The translations under genes and the position numbers were made by a program. This document shows, piece after piece, positions 24,993 to 34,113 of a stretch of DNA of 64,000 nucleotides. The DNA comes from Halorussus halophilus (GTDB lineage Archaea > Halobacteriota > Halobacteria > Halobacteriales > Haladaptataceae): positions 2,356,001 to 2,420,000 of the forward strand of contig NZ_CP044523.1 of NCBI RefSeq assembly GCF_008831545.1. The letters run 5' to 3'. Each line of letters starts with the position of its first letter. Positions within the stretch are counted from its first letter, which is position 1. The notes under the pieces were generated by a model that did no database searches, was not told where the DNA came from, and saw nothing but the letters and a program-made list of their open reading frames with translations.

Positions 24993-26378
24993 TCATCTCC
25001 TCCTGTCGGCGACTCGTTCTTCGGCCGTCTCGACGCTCACGACTTCGTAGAGCAGTGCGGCCCGGCCGTCTTTCTTAGGGCGGAGAATCCGCCCGAGTCG
25101 TTGGGTGAACTCACGTTCGCTTCCGCTTCCGGAGAGGACGACGGCGACGTTGGCGTCGGGCACGTCTACCCCCTCGTCCAAGACGTTCGAGGTGACGATT
25201 CGAGAGTAGTCGCCCTCGCGAAACGATTGGAGGATTTCCCGGCGCTCGGCCGCGCCGGTTTGGTGAGTGACTGCGGGAATCAGGAATCGCTCGGAGAGGC
25301 GATAGACGAGGTCGTTGTGCGCGGTGAAGACGATGACTCTGTCCTCGCGGTGGCGGGAGAGAATCGATTCGAGCGTCTCGACCTTCCCCTCGCTGTTCAT
25401 CATCACGTCGCGGGCGCGCTGTTTGGCGAGCAGTGCCTCGCGAGCGCGTGGGTCGTTGCCGGAGCGTTTGACGAGTTCTTGGTAGTCACTGCCGCTCTGC
25501 ATGTCGATGCCGGACTGGATAACGTAGTCGCGGAACACCTTCTGGTCTGCCTCGTACCGCTCGCGCTCTTCGTCGGTCAACTCGACTTCGACCCGCTTGA
25601 TGTCGTAGGGCGCGAGGTGGTCGCCCGCGAGTTCGTCGGGGGCGATTTCGTACACTTTCGACCCGACGAGGTCGCCGACGACTTCGTGGGCGTCGTCCGG
25701 TCGCTCAAAGGTCGCAGTCAGGCCCATCCGAGCGGGGGCCGCAAGCAATCGAGCGATTTGTCGGTAGCCCTCGCCGCCGAGGTGATGCACTTCGTCGAAA
25801 ATCACGAAGCCGAATCGGTCGCCCAACTCGTCTGCGCGGAGATATGCCGAGTCGTACGTCGAGACGGTGAGGGCTTCGACGCGTTGTTCGCCACCGCCGA
25901 GTTGCCCCACAGGCACGTCGAACTCCGCTTCGAGTTCCCTGCGCCACTGTTCCAGCAGGTCGATAGTGGGGACGACGACGAGCGTCGCGGTCTGCAACTT
26001 CTCGATGGCCTTCACGCCGATGACCGTCTTGCCGCTTCCAGTGGGGAGTTCGAGGACGCCCCATTGGGGTAGTGTATCGCGGTCCTCCCACGCATCGAGC
26101 GCGTCCTGCTGGTAGGACCGCAGTTCGTAGCCGGAGTAGAGGTCAGGGAGATTGGATGCGTCGAGAACGCGGTCCTCGTAATCGATGCCCGCCGCTTCGA
26201 GATGCTGACGAAGCGCGGCGTAGCGGAACGCGGGCGCTCTTCGGGTCTTCGAGCGTGGGTCTTCCTCGGTGTGGGGAAGGCCGAGGTCCGCGTCGGGTGG
26301 GTCAGTCTCGACTCGGATTGTCCCCTCCTCGAAGCGGAGCGTCACGTCGGCAGTAGACACGTTGGTCGTCCTCGGCAC
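24993..26378 (-). CDS. XPB-type DEAD/DEAH-box DNA helicase
   Basis: A 461-residue superfamily 2 helicase. Walker A LPTGSGKTVIG (about residues 110-120), motif II FDEVHHLGG (about 189), motif III GLTATFERPDD and motif VI FTQRLGRILRPKKDGRA are all present, plus the N-terminal damage-recognition-like segment ASNLPDLYSGYELRSYQQDA. XPB opens DNA in repair together with Bax1, which is encoded just downstream. The frame opens with GTG at 26378; a second GTG lies 18 nt in. No upstream ATG keeps the frame. Divergent from a DUF5519 gene 425 bp away. Confidence 0.93.
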   Translation of the reverse strand: MPRTTNVSTADVTLRFEEGTIRVETDPPDADLGLPHTEEDPRSKTRRAPAFRYAALRQHLEAAGIDYEDRVLDASNLPDLYSGYELRSYQQDALDAWEDRDTLPQWGVLELPTGSGKTVIGVKAIEKLQTATLVVVPTIDLLEQWRRELEAEFDVPVGQLGGGEQRVEALTVSTYDSAYLRADELGDRFGFVIFDEVHHLGGEGYRQIARLLAAPARMGLTATFERPDDAHEVVGDLVGSKVYEIAPDELAGDHLAPYDIKRVEVELTDEERERYEADQKVFRDYVIQSGIDMQSGSDYQELVKRSGNDPRAREALLAKQRARDVMMNSEGKVETLESILSRHREDRVIVFTAHNDLVYRLSERFLIPAVTHQTGAAERREILQSFREGDYSRIVTSNVLDEGVDVPDANVAVVLSGSGSEREFTQRLGRILRPKKDGRAALLYEVVSVETAEERVADRRR

Positions 26379-26508
26379 TCGCGGGGCTTAAACGAACCGC
26401 CACACGCCAGAACGCTCGGTCTCTCGACTGAGAGTATCGCTCGGGGACACCGGCCACCAGCAACGCTCGGTGACAAATACGACCGAAATCGGCCGGTGAC
26501 ACGAACAC

Positions 26509-26692
26509 CGGGTGGGACTGAAAGGGGTCGCCCGGTCGCGCCCGAAGGGCGTGGTCGTCTGGGCGGGCACTATTCGGCGTGCGGTTTGCGCCGAATATCC
26601 CGGCCAGCGACCGCGAGCGGGCGAGGGCTTTCGAAGTGGTCGAAGTCACGAAGGCTCTCGCGGTTCGTAGCGAGCGTCCGAGAACTTTCGAG
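26509..26692 (+). repeat. Dispersed structured element family I, copy C
   Basis: GGGTGGGACTGAAAGGGG at 26510-26527, an outer stem (CGCCCGGTCGCG / CGCGAGCGGGCG, one mismatch), an inner hairpin of 9 perfect bp (26571-26579 with 26589-26597), then GAGGGCTTTCGAAGTGGTC and the tail with a second CTTTCGAG at about 26685-26691. It occupies the gap between xpb and the DUF5519 gene (26379-26804), which has no other content. Confidence 0.85.
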
Positions 26693-26804
26693 ACAGTCCC
26701 AGTAACCCCAGAACCCGAAACCTACAGATACCTGATCTGAACGATGCTTGCCGAATCGGGCAGGTCGATTAAGGTCTTTCGCCGCGTACCAACCAGAGAC
26801 CACT

Positions 26805-27257
26805 ATGGGGGACCAAGAGCAACGGGAGGCGGCGAAGTACATCGACCAAATCATCGAGGAGGTAGCCGCGTGGCCCCACGTCAACACGGTCGAGCACCGC
26901 TTCGAGGGCCGCGAGTTTCAGTTGGGGCCGCGCGAGGTGGGTCACGTCCACCGCTGGGGCATCGTGGACGTGCCGTTTACGAAGCGACTGCACGACCAAC
27001 TCATCGAGGAAGGACACACTGGCGAGCATCACGTCGTGCCCGAATCGGGGTGGACGACCCACTACGTCGAAGGCGAAGAGGACGTCGCGCAGGCGATTTG
27101 GTTGCTTCGGTTGTCGTATCTCTACCACGTGAAGACGCTGAAGCAGACGCCAGCGGGGTCGGAGAAATTTGGAGACGTGGACGTGGACGAGGAGTTAGAG
27201 GCGTTGGAGATTAGCGACGAGTTACGGGCGGCGTTCGAGCGCCGTCCCGAACCGTAA
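26805..27257 (+). CDS. DUF5519-family (luciferase-like alpha/beta) protein
   Basis: A 150-residue protein: EEVAAWPHVNTVEHRFEGRE, REVGHVHRWGIVDVPFTKRL and SGWTTHYVEGEEDVAQAIWL. These match the short DUF5519 family, found in archaea and bacteria without known function; the HVHRWGIVDVPF block with conserved His is the most typical part. Start ATG 26805 precedes the conserved region directly; an upstream extension (MPNRAGRLRSF) is basic and unlikely. Confidence 0.8.
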   Translation: MGDQEQREAAKYIDQIIEEVAAWPHVNTVEHRFEGREFQLGPREVGHVHRWGIVDVPFTKRLHDQLIEEGHTGEHHVVPESGWTTHYVEGEEDVAQAIWLLRLSYLYHVKTLKQTPAGSEKFGDVDVDEELEALEISDELRAAFERRPEP

Positions 27258-27346
27258 CTCGAAGGCTCTACACGACTGTCGTGTCGGCTCGGTCCCGACT
27301 GACCGGCGTAGTATCTGACCCGACTCATCCGCCCGCTTTCTGAATC

Positions 27347-27354
27347 CTTAAACT
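27347..27354 (+). promoter_or_regulatory. TATA-like box of grpE
   Basis: CCTTAAAC lies 23-30 nt before the grpE ATG at 27377, the spacing of a leaderless transcript. Confidence 0.5.
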
Positions 27355-27376
27355 GCTCCGACACCACGTACCGGAC

Positions 27377-28003
27377 ATGACCGAGGAGGAAGTCACCGAG
27401 CAGGTTCCCGACGAGGAGTCCAAGCAAGAAGCGGAGGAGACCCCCGAACCGACTCTCTCCGAGCAGAGCGAGGCCCTCGTCGCGGAAGTCGCCGCCGCGG
27501 ACGACGAACTGGCCGCCGACCTCGAAGCACACCTCGCAGACCTCGAATCTGAGAAGGAAGAAGCGAAAGCAGAGGCTGAGGACTTCGAATCCCGTCTCAA
27601 GCGCAAGCAGGCGGACTTCCAGAACTACAAGAAGCGCGCGAAGAAGCGCCAAGAACAGATGGAAGCCCGCGCCACGGAGGACCTCGTGGAGCGACTACTG
27701 GACGTACGAGACAACCTGAAACGCGCCGTCGAGGACGACCACGAGAACGTCGAAAGTCTCAAAGAGGGCGTCGAGATGACGCTGAAAGAGTTGGACCGCG
27801 TGTTTGCGGACGAAGACGTGGCGGAAATCGACCCCGACCCCGGCGCGGAGACCGACCCACAACGTCACGAAGTGATGATGAAAATCGACAGCGAGCACCC
27901 CGAAGGGACGGTTGCAGACGTCTATCAGCCGGGCTACGAGATGGGCGAGAAAGTGCTTCGGCCCGCGCAAGTGACCGTGAGTGATTCGGACGACGATACG
28001 TAG
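27377..28003 (+). CDS. grpE: Nucleotide exchange factor GrpE
   Basis: A 208-residue very acidic protein. The long N-terminal coiled coil (about residues 50-100: LADLESEKEEAKAEAEDFES) is followed by the beta domain with FQNYKKRAKKRQEQMEARA, LERLLDVRDNLKRAVE and the GrpE signature ending in MMKIDSEHPEGTVADVYQPG, YEMGEKVLRPAQVTVS. GrpE releases ADP from DnaK. dnaK follows on the same strand after a 520-bp gap, and dnaJ after that, so the order is grpE-dnaK-dnaJ. Confidence 0.95.
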   Translation: MTEEEVTEQVPDEESKQEAEETPEPTLSEQSEALVAEVAAADDELAADLEAHLADLESEKEEAKAEAEDFESRLKRKQADFQNYKKRAKKRQEQMEARATEDLVERLLDVRDNLKRAVEDDHENVESLKEGVEMTLKELDRVFADEDVAEIDPDPGAETDPQRHEVMMKIDSEHPEGTVADVYQPGYEMGEKVLRPAQVTVSDSDDDT

Positions 28004-28040
28004 AGAACTATCTCTGAAATCGAGAGCTGACAACAACTTC

Positions 28041-28290
28041 TACTTCTGCGACTACCTCGAAAGTCCCGAACGCTCGTGATTACTCGGCAGACGCGGTTTG
28101 TCCGCGGCGATGCTGTGCGGTCTTCTAGGTATCGGGAGTAGCTAGCGTCACTGCGTTCGTCGTTACTACATCAAAGTCAGAGCAACTGCAGTTTCCTCGT
28201 AGAAAGCCCCCAGACGCTCACTAAGAACCGCAGAAGTCATAGTGACTGTGACCGCTTCGAAAGCCCCCGGGCGGTCGCGGTCCATTCTTT
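28041..28290 (-). repeat. Family I fragments and an ACCGCACAGC motif between grpE and dnaK
   Basis: The 520-bp grpE-dnaK gap holds: a partial family I tail at about 28041-28077 (CTCGAAAGTCCCG); the reverse of ACCGCACAGCATCGC at 28107-28125; and a truncated family I copy at 28195-28284, with two GAAAGCCCCC boxes and the conserved ACCGCAGAAGTCATAGTGAC between them but no GGGACTGAAAGGGG end. These look like remains of repeat insertions. A TATATAAG sits at 28398-28405. Confidence 0.7.
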
Positions 28291-28490
28291 GTCTCACGAA
28301 CCGATACCGTTCCTTCTCTGACCGGCCGAAACACGCCGCAAGAAACAATCCACGAGTGTGACATGACTTCCCACCGAGCAGTGGAATTGTGGTCGGATAT
28401 ATAAGTACCACATCGGTCGTCGTTAGATTTTTGTGAAATCGCAAGCGGGCGGTCGAATCCGTCGAGAGCGCGTGACGCGGTAACTAGCAA

Positions 28491-28499
28491 GGCTTAAAG
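28491..28499 (+). promoter_or_regulatory. TATA-like box of dnaK
   Basis: GGCTTAAAG lies 27-35 nt before ATG 28526, so dnaK has its own promoter in addition to any read-through from grpE. A second AT-rich box (28398-28405) lies farther upstream. Confidence 0.5.
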
Positions 28500-28525
28500 G
28501 CCACAAAACGCAACGTAACGACAAG

Positions 28526-30457
28526 ATGGCGACTAACAAGATTCTGGGTATCGACCTCGGTACCACGAACAGCGCGTTCGCGGTAATGGAAGGCGGCGAC
28601 CCCGAAATCATCGTCAACGGCGAAGGTGAACGAACGACACCCTCTGTCGTCTCGTTCTCCGACGACGGCGAGCGCCTGGTGGGCAAACCGGCGAAGAACC
28701 AAGCGGTCCAGAACCCAGAGCGCACGATTCAGTCTATCAAGCGCCACATGGGCGAGGACGGCTACACCGTCGAAATCGACGGGGAGGAGTACACCCCCGA
28801 GCAGATTTCGGCGATGATTCTCCAGAAGATCAAGCGCGACGCCGAGGAGTATCTCGGTGACGACGTGGAGAAGGCCGTGATTACTGTTCCGGCGTACTTC
28901 AACGACAAACAGCGCCAAGCGACCAAGGACGCTGGCGAAATCGCTGGCTTCGACGTCGAGCGCATCGTCAACGAACCGACCGCGGCGTCGATGGCGTACG
29001 GACTCGACGACGAGTCCGACCAGACGGTTCTCGTCTACGACCTCGGTGGCGGTACGTTCGACGTTTCTATCCTCGACCTCGGCGGCGGCGTCTACGAAGT
29101 CGTCGCGACGAACGGTGACAACGACCTCGGTGGCGACGACTGGGACGAGGCCATCATCGACTACCTCGCAGAGGAGTTCCAGAACGAACACGGCATCGAC
29201 CTGCGGGAGGACCGCCAGGCCCTTCAGCGACTCAAGGACGCCGCCGAAGAAGCGAAGATCGAACTCTCCTCGCGCAAGGAGACCGAAATCAACCTCCCGT
29301 TCATCACGGCGACCGATTCCGGCCCTGTTCACCTCGAAAACAGTCTGACTCGCGCGAAGTTCGAGAGTCTCACGTCTGACCTCGTCGAGCGCACGGTCGA
29401 ACCGACCGAGCAGGCGCTCTCCGACGCGGAAAAGGACAAGAGCGACATCGACGAAGTGATTCTCGTCGGCGGCTCGACGCGAATGCCCCAGGTCGGCGAG
29501 AAGGTCGAGGAGCTCACCGGCCAAGAGCCGAAGAAGAACGTCAACCCCGACGAGGCAGTCGGTCTCGGCGCGGCGATTCAGGGTGGCGTCCTCTCCGGCG
29601 ACGTGGACGACATCGTCCTGCTCGACGTGACGCCGCTCAGCCTCGGTATCGAGGTCAAGGGTGGCCTGTTCGAGCGACTCATCGACAAGAACACCACGAT
29701 TCCGACCGAGGAGAGCAAAATCTTCACCACGGCCGCGGCGAACCAGACTTCCGTGCAGGTTCGTGTCTTCCAAGGCGAGCGCGAAATCGCCGAGGAGAAC
29801 GAACTGCTCGGCGAGTTCCAGTTGACGGGTATCCCGCCCGCGCCCGCTGGCACGCCGCAAATCGAAGTTTCGTTCAACATCGACGAGAACGGCATCGTCA
29901 ACGTCTCCGCGGAGGACCAAGGCTCCGGTAACTCCGAAGAGATTACCATCGAAGGCGGCGCTGGCCTCTCGGACGACCAAATCGAGGAGATGCAGGAGGA
30001 GGCCGAGAAGCACGCCGAAGAGGACGAGCAGCGACGCGAGCGCATCGAGGCCCGCAACGAGGCCGAGAGCGCGGTCCAGCGCGCGAACACCCTGCTAGAA
30101 GAGAACGAGGAGGACATCGACGACGACCTCGAAGCCGACATCGAGGCTGCAATCGAGGACGTGCAGGAAGTGCTGGGCGACGAAGACGCCAGCACCGAAG
30201 AGCTTCAGGACGCCACCGAAAACCTGAGTACCGAGCTTCAGGAAATCGGCAAGCAGATGTACCAGCAGCAGGCCCAAGCCGGTGCAGGCGGTGCGGGCGC
30301 TGGTCCGGGCGGTGCAGGTGCGGGCGGCGCAGGTCCCGGCGGTATGGGAGGCATGGGCGGCCAAGGCCCCGGCGGCGCGGAAGGTCAGGGCCAAGGCGAG
30401 GAGTACGTCGATGCCGACTTCGAAGACGTAGACGACGAAGACGACAGCGACGAGTAG
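28526..30457 (+). CDS. dnaK: Molecular chaperone DnaK (Hsp70)
   Basis: A 643-residue Hsp70. The ATPase domain has [15 protein letters not shown] (residues 7-21), the phosphate-2 loop [15 protein letters not shown] and the adenosine motif [15 protein letters not shown]. The substrate-binding domain has [13 protein letters not shown] and [14 protein letters not shown]. The C-terminal lid is Glu-rich and is followed by a glycine-rich tail (about residues 585-625, GAGGAG and GGMGG repeats) and an acidic end. It folds and protects proteins with DnaJ and GrpE, both encoded here. Confidence 0.97.
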   Translation: MATNKILGIDLGTTNSAFAVMEGGDPEIIVNGEGERTTPSVVSFSDDGERLVGKPAKNQAVQNPERTIQSIKRHMGEDGYTVEIDGEEYTPEQISAMILQKIKRDAEEYLGDDVEKAVITVPAYFNDKQRQATKDAGEIAGFDVERIVNEPTAASMAYGLDDESDQTVLVYDLGGGTFDVSILDLGGGVYEVVATNGDNDLGGDDWDEAIIDYLAEEFQNEHGIDLREDRQALQRLKDAAEEAKIELSSRKETEINLPFITATDSGPVHLENSLTRAKFESLTSDLVERTVEPTEQALSDAEKDKSDIDEVILVGGSTRMPQVGEKVEELTGQEPKKNVNPDEAVGLGAAIQGGVLSGDVDDIVLLDVTPLSLGIEVKGGLFERLIDKNTTIPTEESKIFTTAAANQTSVQVRVFQGEREIAEENELLGEFQLTGIPPAPAGTPQIEVSFNIDENGIVNVSAEDQGSGNSEEITIEGGAGLSDDQIEEMQEEAEKHAEEDEQRRERIEARNEAESAVQRANTLLEENEEDIDDDLEADIEAAIEDVQEVLGDEDASTEELQDATENLSTELQEIGKQMYQQQAQAGAGGAGAGPGGAGAGGAGPGGMGGMGGQGPGGAEGQGQGEEYVDADFEDVDDEDDSDE

Positions 30458-30517
30458 AAACCAGTAGCGACCCGCATTTCGGAGCGAGTCGCCAACGCAC
30501 CCTTCAAGTGACTCCGT

Positions 30518-30523
30518 CTTTTA
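30518..30523 (+). promoter_or_regulatory. AT-rich box upstream of dnaJ
   Basis: TTTTAT lies 15-20 nt before ATG 30538, somewhat close for a leaderless TATA box; GGTATAA follows at 30528. dnaJ is 80 bp from dnaK and may also be read from dnaK. Confidence 0.3.
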
Positions 30524-30537
30524 TCGAGGTATAACGA

Positions 30538-31716
30538 ATGAGCGAGGACTTCTACGAGGTACTCGGCGTTAGCAGGGACGCCGACGAAGACGAAATCAAG
30601 GACGCGTACCGCGAGAAGGCGACCGAATACCACCCGGACGTGAGTGACGACCCGAACGCCGAGGAGAAGTTCAAGCAGGTGAAGAAGGCAAAGGAGGTAC
30701 TGACCGACGACCAGAAACGCCAAGCCTACGACCAGATGGGCCACGACCGCTTCGAGCAGGCCGACAAGCGCGGTGGCTTCGATGGCGGCCCCGGCGGTGC
30801 TGGTGGTGCTGGCGGCATGGGCGGCGGCCCCTTCGGCGGCATGGGTGGCGGCGGCAACATGGGCGGTGGCATGGGCGACATCTTCGAGCAGTTCTTCGGC
30901 GGCGGTGGCGGCGGCCAGCGCGGCCGCAACCGCCCACAGAAGGGCCAAGACCTGCGCACGCGACTGGACATCACGCTCGAAGACGCCTTCGAGGGCGTCC
31001 AAAAGCAGGTGTCGGTCCGGCGACCCGAGACCTGCGAGGACTGCGACGGCGAAGGCCATCCGCCGGGCACCGATTCGAACACCTGCCCGGAGTGTAACGG
31101 ACAGGGACAGGTCACCCAGACCCAGCAGACTCCGCTCGGAAGAGTTCAACAAACGCAGACTTGTCGGCGCTGTGGCGGCGAGGGCGAGATATATGCGGAA
31201 ACCTGTTCGTCCTGCGGCGGCGACGGTACAGTCCAGCGCGAAGCGACCCTCTCCGTGGAAGTTCCGGCGGGCATCCGTGACGGACAGACGCTCCAGATGG
31301 AACGCGAGGGTGCGCCCGGAGCGAATGGTGGGCCGAACGGCGATCTCCTCATCGAGATTGCTGTCGAGGAGCATCCGGACTTCGAACGGCAGGGCGACGA
31401 CCTACACCACAACTACGCCATCTCGTTCCCGCAGGCGACGTTCGGCGACACCGTGGAAGTGCCGACGGTCGATGGCTCCGTCGAGATGGACGTGCCGAAG
31501 GGTACCCAGAGCGGCGAGACCTTCCGCCTGAAGGGCAAGGGGATGCCTCGACTCCGACGGCGCGGGCAGGGCGACCTCTACGTGCAAGTGCAGGTCGTCA
31601 CGCCGACGGAGATGAACGACGAACAACGAGAGGCGCTGGAGGCCTTTGCAGAGGCCGGTGGAGAAGATGTGAACGTCGAACAGGGCTTCTTCGAGAAGAT
31701 TCGGAATTCGATATAG
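30538..31716 (+). CDS. dnaJ: Chaperone protein DnaJ
   Basis: A 392-residue type I DnaJ. The J-domain has the HPD triad at residues 32-34 (YHPDVSDDPN). A Gly/Met-rich linker (about 80-125) is followed by four zinc-binding CxxCxGxG motifs (CEDCDGEG, CPECNGQG, CRRCGGEG, CSSCGGDG, about 162-230) and the C-terminal substrate-binding domain (VEVPAGIRDGQTLQMEREG). It delivers substrates to DnaK and stimulates its ATPase. Confidence 0.97.
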   Translation: MSEDFYEVLGVSRDADEDEIKDAYREKATEYHPDVSDDPNAEEKFKQVKKAKEVLTDDQKRQAYDQMGHDRFEQADKRGGFDGGPGGAGGAGGMGGGPFGGMGGGGNMGGGMGDIFEQFFGGGGGGQRGRNRPQKGQDLRTRLDITLEDAFEGVQKQVSVRRPETCEDCDGEGHPPGTDSNTCPECNGQGQVTQTQQTPLGRVQQTQTCRRCGGEGEIYAETCSSCGGDGTVQREATLSVEVPAGIRDGQTLQMEREGAPGANGGPNGDLLIEIAVEEHPDFERQGDDLHHNYAISFPQATFGDTVEVPTVDGSVEMDVPKGTQSGETFRLKGKGMPRLRRRGQGDLYVQVQVVTPTEMNDEQREALEAFAEAGGEDVNVEQGFFEKIRNSI

Positions 31717-31746
31717 ATTTTCGCTGTGTTTTCGGCGTCTCCTCGC

Positions 31747-31863
31747 TCAGTCGCGTAATTCGCTGTTGAAACCGTAGTCGCTGCCCATCCAGTATGCGCG
31801 GAAGACGACGTAACCGAGAGCGAGCGCGACGCCGACGGTGATGAACGTGGTCAGGAGTTCCAT
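31747..31863 (-). CDS. 38-residue single-pass membrane protein
   Basis: A very short frame beginning MELLTTFITVGVALALGYVV and ending SDYGFNSELRD. It has one clear transmembrane segment (about residues 4-22) and a short polar tail, so it looks like a small membrane protein. It is convergent with dnaJ, 30 bp beyond its stop. No ribosome-binding site is obvious, as expected for leaderless genes. I do not recognise a named family. Confidence 0.6.
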   Translation of the reverse strand: MELLTTFITVGVALALGYVVFRAYWMGSDYGFNSELRD

Positions 31864-31932
31864 GGTTTAGAATTCATCAGGCAGTTACATAACTGTGGTG
31901 ATAGTTCTGTGAGGGAAATTGCCGGCGAAGAC

Positions 31933-32103
31933 CTCTACTCACACGATGCCTATGAGAGACCGCACAGCACCGCTCCGCACCACGAGCGCCACGCCCTCCC
32001 CACCCGACTGCGTTTCTCAGGTCCGGAAACCGCGGTACGGCGCGGTTTCCGAGTTGCGATACTCATCCACCGTCAGAGCAAGCTCTGGTGAGCCTTGGCT
32101 CAC
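31933..32103 (+). repeat. ACCGCACAGC-type motif followed by short palindromes
   Basis: GATGCCTATGAGAGACCGCA, continuing CAGCACCGC, at about 31944-31972, then perfect inverted repeats at 32024-32051 (11-bp arms CGGAAACCGCG, 6-nt loop), 32074-32087 (CAGAGC arms) and 32088-32103 (GTGAGCC arms, TT loop). The gap 31864-32258 contains no gene I can support. Confidence 0.7.
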
Positions 32104-32258
32104 ATTCGTTCGCCAAGACCTCGCGCGAACGGTCGTGGCATCAACGCCGCGACTGAACACGCCGGTTCGTCGGTCAAAATTCAAGAAAGAGGTTCGGAGT
32201 CAAACTGGTACGAACCTTCAAATATCAGGCCGCGGCCAACTCTTTCCGAATGACCTAC

Positions 32259-33248
32259 TCAAAGAGTCTCTAAGACACCCAAAACTCGCTCCTCCGCTTC
32301 TCGGCCGGGGTCGTACTCCGCGCCGTCGCGGTCGCTCTCCAGATGCTCGACCACGGTGCGCTCCATCGCCTCGGCGAGCGGCGTCGAGTCCCAGCCAAGA
32401 TTGGCCAGTCTGTCCGTGTCGAGGACGTGCGGGTAGTCCCGGTAGAGGATGAAGTCGTCGGGAGAGAGGTCGGCGGCCGCGAGTTCGTTCCGCCCAGCGT
32501 GGACGATTTCGAGATCCGTGTCGAGTGCCTCCGCGATGAGTTCTAGCATCTCGTCTATCGTGACTAGTTGCCGGTCGCCGACGTTGTAGCACTCTCCGGG
32601 GGTGCCCTCCTCGGCGACGATACGGAGCGCGCTCGCCACGTCCTCGACGTACGCGCGGTGCCAGACGTTGTCGCCGTCGCCCGGCACGACGACGCGGTCG
32701 TAGCTTGCCACTCTCTCAATCCAGTAGTCCAGTCGCTCGGTGTAGTCGTGGGGGCCGTAGACGATGCAGGGCCGGACGCTGAACGCGTTGACGCCGCGTT
32801 CTGCGGCCTCGAAGATTGCGCGGTCGCCCTCCGCCTTCCGGTTGCCGTAGGAGTCGCCCGAGTCGTCCGTGGCTTGCTCGGCCGAACAGGGCCGCAGTTC
32901 GGTCTCGCCCTCCCGCTTGGGAATCTCCTCGTTGCCGTAGGCGTCGCCGCTGGAGATGTAGACGTACGCCTCGGCGTCCGAGAAAATCTCCGTCGCGGCC
33001 CGGACCTCGCGGGGTGCGTAGGCTACGCAGTCGAAGACGGCGTCCGGTTCGACTCGCTCCTTGGCTAGTTCAAGCGCCGTCTCGTTGGTCCTGTCGCCTT
33101 CGACGTGCGTGACGTGTTCATCGTCCGCGAAGGGATTGTCGTGGTTCCCCCGATTGAAGATGGTCACGTCGTAGTCGTGGTCCAGCAGGTCCGAGACGAG
33201 GTGGCGGCCGATGAATCGCGTGCCGCCGATGACGAGCGCAGTGTCCAT
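32259..33248 (-). CDS. NAD-dependent epimerase/dehydratase (extended SDR)
   Basis: A 329-residue extended short-chain dehydrogenase. The nucleotide motif is ALVIGGTRFIGRHLVSDLL (GGTxFIG instead of GGxGxxG), with VEGDRTNE after strand 3 and the catalytic YxxxK in SYGNRKAEGD. ISSGDAYGNEEIP precedes it. Such proteins act on nucleotide sugars or related metabolites; GGTRFIG members include RNA-binding CSP41-like and isomerase-like enzymes. The substrate is not known. Its nearest neighbours are unrelated. Confidence 0.87.
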   Translation of the reverse strand: MDTALVIGGTRFIGRHLVSDLLDHDYDVTIFNRGNHDNPFADDEHVTHVEGDRTNETALELAKERVEPDAVFDCVAYAPREVRAATEIFSDAEAYVYISSGDAYGNEEIPKREGETELRPCSAEQATDDSGDSYGNRKAEGDRAIFEAAERGVNAFSVRPCIVYGPHDYTERLDYWIERVASYDRVVVPGDGDNVWHRAYVEDVASALRIVAEEGTPGECYNVGDRQLVTIDEMLELIAEALDTDLEIVHAGRNELAAADLSPDDFILYRDYPHVLDTDRLANLGWDSTPLAEAMERTVVEHLESDRDGAEYDPGREAEERVLGVLETL

Positions 33249-33505
33249 ACCGGGACCACGAACGGTCGAGTCAAAACCGTGGCGACTCCGGAAGAGAATG
33301 AAAACTGCGTCAGCGAGTCCAACAGTTCGGCTTCCGGTGCGAAAACGCTACGGGAATCGGTCGGTGCTGACGGCCCGGTCGGAGTCGATACTGTCCGCGA
33401 AATCGACGCGGGCTACCGACCCTAAAACCGCCGTCGTAACCGCCTTAACATCTCTATAATAACGTCTCTCGACGGCCAACAGTCGAGCGGGTAGCGAACT
33501 GCACG

Positions 33506-33943
33506 ATGAACCCGAGCCAGCTACTCGAAGCCGAAAACTGGTCGGCACCGCTCGTCGGTGCCGTCTTAGTGGTCGTCCTCACGGTCGCCCTCTCGGCGAC
33601 CGTCGGTACCGCGCTGACCGGGATGGCGACTTCGTCGCCGTCCCCTCCGGCCCAAGCGACCGCAGATATCGACATCGGCGAAGAGAGTGTGACCGTCACG
33701 TGGACAGCCAACGTGGACGCCGAGCAACTCCGTGTCCAACTAGCTATCGGCGACCGTACGGCAATCGTGACGCTCAACGCGGTCGGTGACGCGGTCCGCG
33801 TCGATTCGACCGGTCTGACGACCCGCGGCTCTGCGAACGGCAGCTCCATCGCGCTCTCGGATGGCGAGCGCGTGGAGGTAACCGTCGTGGCTATCAACGG
33901 CGACCGCAAGGGAATCGTCGCAAACGACTCTGCGAGCGTCTGA
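33506..33943 (+). CDS. Type IV pilin-like exported protein
   Basis: A 145-residue protein with a single hydrophobic helix at residues 14-42 (APLVGAVLVVVLTVALSATV) after a short charged N-terminus, followed by a small beta-rich domain with ADIDIGEESVTVTWTANVDA. This layout matches haloarchaeal archaellin/pilin-like proteins, although the usual RAVSPVIG processing site is replaced by NWSAPLVG. It may be a minor pilin or simply a membrane-anchored protein. A TATAATAAC box lies near 33454. Stands alone. Confidence 0.65.
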   Translation: MNPSQLLEAENWSAPLVGAVLVVVLTVALSATVGTALTGMATSSPSPPAQATADIDIGEESVTVTWTANVDAEQLRVQLAIGDRTAIVTLNAVGDAVRVDSTGLTTRGSANGSSIALSDGERVEVTVVAINGDRKGIVANDSASV

Positions 33944-34113
33944 CCACGCTCGCCCACCCGCACCTCTCCGGATTTTTAACTGTCCAATTATACACCTTAG
34001 ACAGTCAAATATACAATCTATTGGAACAATATTCGGTAGTACGATTACTTTTTCGCCGTCGAACGGGAATTGGGTACAACGTTTATCACTAATAACGTCG
34101 AATACAGATACGT

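Noticed and set aside
26505-26530. GTGGGACTGAAAG of family I as a CRISPR repeat end
   Set aside because: It resembles haloarchaeal CRISPR repeat ends, but there is no repeat-spacer periodicity, no leader and no cas gene; copies are single and far apart.
28484-30013. A 509-codon minus-strand frame opposite dnaK
   Set aside because: It mirrors the DnaK codons. DnaK is certain, and the antisense translation has no recognisable domain.
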